A DNA stretch of 64,000 nucleotides from Clostridium saccharobutylicum DSM 13864 (GTDB taxonomy: Bacteria; Bacillota; Clostridia; Clostridiales; Clostridiaceae): positions 4,371,416 to 4,435,415 of the forward strand of contig NC_022571.1 of assembly GCF_000473995.1 (NCBI RefSeq), read 5' to 3'. Numbering within the stretch: position 1 is the stretch's first letter; each line of letters starts with the position of its first letter. The position numbers and the translations under genes were made by a program. Below, piece after piece: positions 63,848 through 64,000 of the stretch. The notes below the pieces were generated by a model. It worked only from the letters and a program-made list of their open reading frames with translations. It searched no databases and was not told where the DNA came from.

Positions 63848-64000
63848 ATGATAGTTTTAAGCTGTAAAAATATATACAAAAGTTATGGGATAACGGATGT
63901 TTTAAAAAATATAACATTTTCAATTAATGAAGGAGATAAAGTTGGTATTATTGGCTCTAATGGTGAAGGAAAATCAACTTTATTTAAAATACTCTCAAAA
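63848..64000 (+). CDS. ABC-F family ATPase, partial (N-terminus only)
   Basis: First 51 residues. MIVLSCKNIYKSYGITDVLKNITFSINEGDKVGIIGSNGEGKSTLFK-like start with Walker A GSNGEGKST; no membrane segment. The KVGIIGSNGEGKST wording favours the ABC-F (ribosome-associated or resistance) group over transporters, but the second ATPase domain is beyond the window. GGAGG precedes the ATG. The 298 bases upstream form a divergent promoter region with no element I can name. Confidence 0.7.
   Translation, partial: MIVLSCKNIYKSYGITDVLKNITFSINEGDKVGIIGSNGEGKSTLFKILSK

Overview
The window is low-GC Firmicute DNA that reads as a strictly anaerobic, motile Clostridium of cluster I. I infer something near C. 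beijerinckii, C. saccharoperbutylacetonicum or C. butyricum from gene content and style, not from any database match. Supporting signs are very AT-rich intergenic DNA, strong AGGAGG ribosome sites, a one-piece pyruvate:ferredoxin oxidoreductase, a PPi-type phosphofructokinase and the clostridial flagellar and chemotaxis layout (FliY, CheC, CheD, FapA, CsrA/FliW). From 1 to about 54 kb every gene is on the minus strand, so that strand is probably the leading strand here.

Region 1 (1-8 kb) is a flagellar glycosylation operon. In transcription order it holds the glycosyltransferase Maf, an unknown acidic protein, a CMP-sugar-synthetase-like nucleotidyltransferase, a Gfo/Idh/MocA oxidoreductase, a DegT aminotransferase, a HisF-like protein, an N-acetyl sugar amidotransferase and a HisH-like glutaminase cut by the window edge. 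The last three predict an amidine-bearing sugar made for the flagellin next door.

Region 2 (8-18.5 kb) holds late flagellar genes: flagellin, a FliT-like protein, fliD, fliS, flaG, csrA, fliW, flgL, flgK, flgN and flgM. Two sigma-D-type promoters with identical spacing can be read, upstream of flagellin and of flgM. The flagellin leader carries a hairpin-presented CsrA site plus a second site over the Shine-Dalgarno, so a complete FliW-CsrA-flagellin feedback circuit is visible. Region 3 (18.8-29.6 kb) is the motor-switch and chemotaxis operon: fapA, cheW, cheD, cheB, cheR, cheA, cheC, cheY, cheW, fliM, fliY.

Region 4 (29.6-54.3 kb) is housekeeping: two aminotransferases, a HAD phosphatase, a Cys/His-rich DUF1292 protein, flavodoxin and PFOR, murG, recJ, a DJ-1/PfpI protein, topoisomerase IV (parE, parC), a GT2 synthase, a rhomboid protease and oligoendopeptidase F. 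Region 5 (54.5-64 kb) mixes strands: a metal ABC transporter (ATPase plus permease, no binding protein), a Fur-family regulator, a MntP-like exporter, PPi-phosphofructokinase, a class V PLP enzyme, two unknown proteins, a TetR regulator and the start of an ABC-F ATPase.

The least explained part is the intergenic DNA of 30-63 kb. It carries (A) about ten 60-165 bp hairpin elements with conserved ends GGCAC(A/G)...CAAAAAATAA, plus two isolated ends; (B) three 190-250 bp almost fully self-paired elements whose stems differ in sequence yet stay complementary, a covariation signature; (C) two copies of an 84 bp module with TATAAT at one end and a small hairpin plus T-rich tail at the other, a candidate small RNA; and several single-copy MITE-like inverted repeats. 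I recognise none of these families by name.
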